Origin: Aurantiochytrium sp. KH105
Taxonomy: Eukaryota; Sar; Bigyra; Thraustochytrida; Thraustochytriidae
NCBI GenBank assembly: GCA_003116975.1
Contig: BGKB01000178.1
Span: 1-64,000, forward strand
Reading direction: 5' to 3'
DNA length: 64,000 bases
The notes beneath the pieces are model-generated. The model saw only the letters and a list, made by a program, of their open reading frames with translations, was not told the origin of the DNA and ran no database searches. Shown one piece after another: positions 62,353-64,000 of the stretch (the stretch's first letter is position 1; each line of letters starts with the position of its first letter). The position numbers were made by a program, and so were the translations under genes.

Positions 62353-63665
62353 AGAGCGGCCCGCGCGGAAGAGCTATTAGGCCTGTTTGTTCTTGATGAT
62401 GTTATTGTTGTTGCTTTCGCTTTCGCTTTCGCTTTCGCTTTCGCTTTCGCTTTCGCTTTCGCTTTCGCTTTCGCTTTCGCTTTCGCTTTCGCTTTCGCTT
62501 TCGCTTTCGCTTTCGCTTTCGCTTTCGCTTCCGCCACTGTTGCTGCTTCCTTCGCTGGGTCCGGCACGTCTGTGGGGCGCTGGCTCGCGCCCAGGCCAGC
62601 CCCTCGTCAAGACCCGGCCCGATCAGGCCATGCAGCCTGCAGCAGATGCGGCGGCAGATGTGCGCCCTTCATTGTGCGCGTGCCTGCACCCTTGGACGCT
62701 CGCGCGGCTGCCGAGGGCTCGCTGGGTAGGGCGCGCGGCGGTCGCCCGGGCGGCGGTGGCGCGGCGGACCGCGGCAGGCTGAAGAAAAGGAGAGGAGCGG
62801 CATGGAAAGAAATGCCTTTTGGGTTGGAGCTTTCCAGCGCTGCCATTTCCTTTCCTGCAGCAGCACGTGCAGAAGCTGCAAATGCTGCAGTTGCAGCGCG
62901 TGCGGCACGTGCAGATTCTCTTTCTCTTCCCTTGCAGCCTGAATCCTGCCCAGCCCAGCCCAGCCCAGCCCAGCCCAGCCGCGCGAGCGGCGGCCGGGCG
63001 GCGAGGCCTCGGGGCGCGGCGAGCGTGGACGTGGACGTGGACGTGGCCAGCGCGGACATCGCGAGGGCGGTCGCGAGGGCGGCGCACTTTTGGCGAGCGA
63101 GACACCAGGAAGATAGAGATAGATCACCGTGCGTGTGCGTGTGTGCGTGCGCGCGTGCACCCGCGAGGCACGTCGCGTCCGTCAGACAGAGACGCACGGA
63201 CGCACGGACGCAGGGGCGCGCACGCACCGCATGCATGCGTGTCGGTTGGTCGGCTGGCTGGCAGGCTGGCAGGCTGACTGCGTCTGGCCGGGAGGAGGAT
63301 CGAGCGGTCGAGCGATCGATTGAGCGATCGATCGGTGCGTCGGAGCGGAAGATCGCGTCGGCAAGCTAGTTGCCAAAAAGAAGCGAAATGGATGCGGCAG
63401 TGTCTGCTACTATATACAACGACGAGCGCGTGCATGCGTGCGAGTGGCGCAAGGGCTGCGACGGCGTTGCGCCAAGCCGACCAGGCCTCCCAAAACCAGA
63501 AACTCCTGGCGCAAGCGTCTGTTCGTCGGGGCGGGTGGTGTTGGCTGGCGAGTTGGGTCGTAGTTAGGAGCTAGGTGGCCGCTGCCGGCCGGCCAGCCAG
63601 CCAGCCAGCCATCTGCTTGGCCCCTGCGAAGAAACAGACCTGCATCAGGTGCTTTGCGTTGGAGA
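62353..63665. other. Intergenic with several microsatellites
   Basis: Besides the GCTTTC array: CCCAG pentamers (about 62947-62977), GTGGAC hexamers (63024-63044), GT/GC-rich alternating DNA (63127-63160), GGCTGGCA units (63252-63276) and GATC-rich DNA (63298-63345). No gene recognised. Confidence 0.5.
62413..62530 (+). repeat. GCTTTC hexanucleotide array, about 19 copies
   Basis: Almost perfect tandem GCTTTC units, starting 61 nt after the stop codon of receptor 2 and probably in its 3' untranslated region. It encodes only Leu-Ser or Ser-Glu type repeats and is not a gene. Confidence 0.95.
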
Positions 63666-64000
63666 ATGTCGGCATGCGAGGTGTACGAGGATGTGATCGA
63701 GTTTGATGCCTCGCAACAGTGGCTGGGCCTGATCATCTTTGTGGCGGAGATTGTCGTCATTCCCATCACCATCGTTTGGTGGATGACCAGGTCGAACCAT
63801 CCATTGCTGGCGAAGCGGCATTTCGGCCTCATGGTCGTGAGCGCCTTTGGCATCCTGCTGCAGGCCATCGCGAGCGGGCTGACCAACTACATGGGTCGCG
63901 ATGCCTTTCCCTGCGACCTCACGCTCTGGTTAACTCTCTTCTACTTGCCCCTCGCGTGCGGACCCGTCGCTACTCGCCTGGTGCTCACCACGTATCGGAT
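63666..64000 (+). CDS. Multi-pass membrane protein, N-terminal part (cut by window edge)
   Basis: Open frame of 111 codons to the window end, starting MSACEVYEDVIEFD. Three hydrophobic segments are visible: GLIIFVAEIVVIPITIVWWM, FGLMVVSAFGILLQAIASGL, and LTLWLTLFYLPLACGP. Between the second and third lies TNYMGRDAFPCDLTLW; the FPC..LW arrangement is reminiscent of protist seven-helix proteins that carry a C-terminal RGS domain. The C-terminal part is outside the window, so this remains a guess. The ATG is the only one before the first helix. Confidence 0.65.
   Translation, partial: MSACEVYEDVIEFDASQQWLGLIIFVAEIVVIPITIVWWMTRSNHPLLAKRHFGLMVVSAFGILLQAIASGLTNYMGRDAFPCDLTLWLTLFYLPLACGPVATRLVLTTYR

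Noticed and set aside
62387..62782. Leu-Ser repeat protein
   Set aside because: Direct translation of the GCTTTC microsatellite after the receptor 2 stop codon.

Overview
The window reads as nuclear DNA of a unicellular eukaryote. Several genes are interrupted by short GT-AG introns, and the protein set is eukaryotic: UEV, HECT, RING-H2 and OTU ubiquitin proteins, a LAMTOR3-like subunit, an SLC25 carrier and EFL1. Surface proteins with long Ser-Pro-Thr stalks, paired fibro-slime/lectin-like membrane proteins, mostly intron-poor genes and GC-rich intergenic DNA full of microsatellites together suggest a labyrinthulomycete (thraustochytrid-like) stramenopile. That placement is inference from style, not a database result.

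Left region (1-11.9 kb): four related leucine-rich-repeat (LRR) receptor-like genes on the + strand. A is cut by the left edge, B and C are complete, D looks broken. Most LRRs are encoded by one 63-72 nt exon each, bounded on both sides by phase-2 introns. A fused last exon then encodes more LRRs, a Pro/Thr/Ser stalk, one membrane helix and a short basic tail ending near NPTxAF. A and C share a duplicated block of about 1.85 kb; B and D form the second paralogous pair.

Middle region (13-29 kb): an unrecognised, possibly mitochondrial protein; a short-chain dehydrogenase preceded by four CGG-N9-CCG inverted repeats and followed by a convergent Zn2Cys6 regulator; a ParA/MinD-type ATPase downstream of a degenerate 42-nt tandem repeat array; a three-exon UEV1/Mms2-like gene whose first exon is only 19 nt; an unrecognised protein; a CAMK-like kinase; and a decayed transposase in AT-rich DNA.

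Right region (29-64 kb): SLC25 carrier; HECT ligase with fibronectin-III-like repeats; acidic membrane protein; secretory RING-H2 membrane protein; Ala-Gln-rich basic protein; three-exon EFL1; OTU deubiquitinase; a protein combining a degenerate CHAT-like domain, a P-loop NTPase and an SH2-like domain; an isolated ABCC TMD0-like membrane protein; LAMTOR3; a J-domain protein without HPD; two tandem fibro-slime/lectin/filamin-type receptors, the second with a one-base frameshift; and the start of a multi-pass membrane protein at the right edge.

The strongest leads are the modular LRR exon cassette family, the CHAT-like/NTPase/SH2 protein, the ParA gene with its 42-nt repeat array, and the Zn2Cys6 gene beside four matching CGG-N9-CCG sites. 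No rRNA, tRNA or CRISPR array was recognised.
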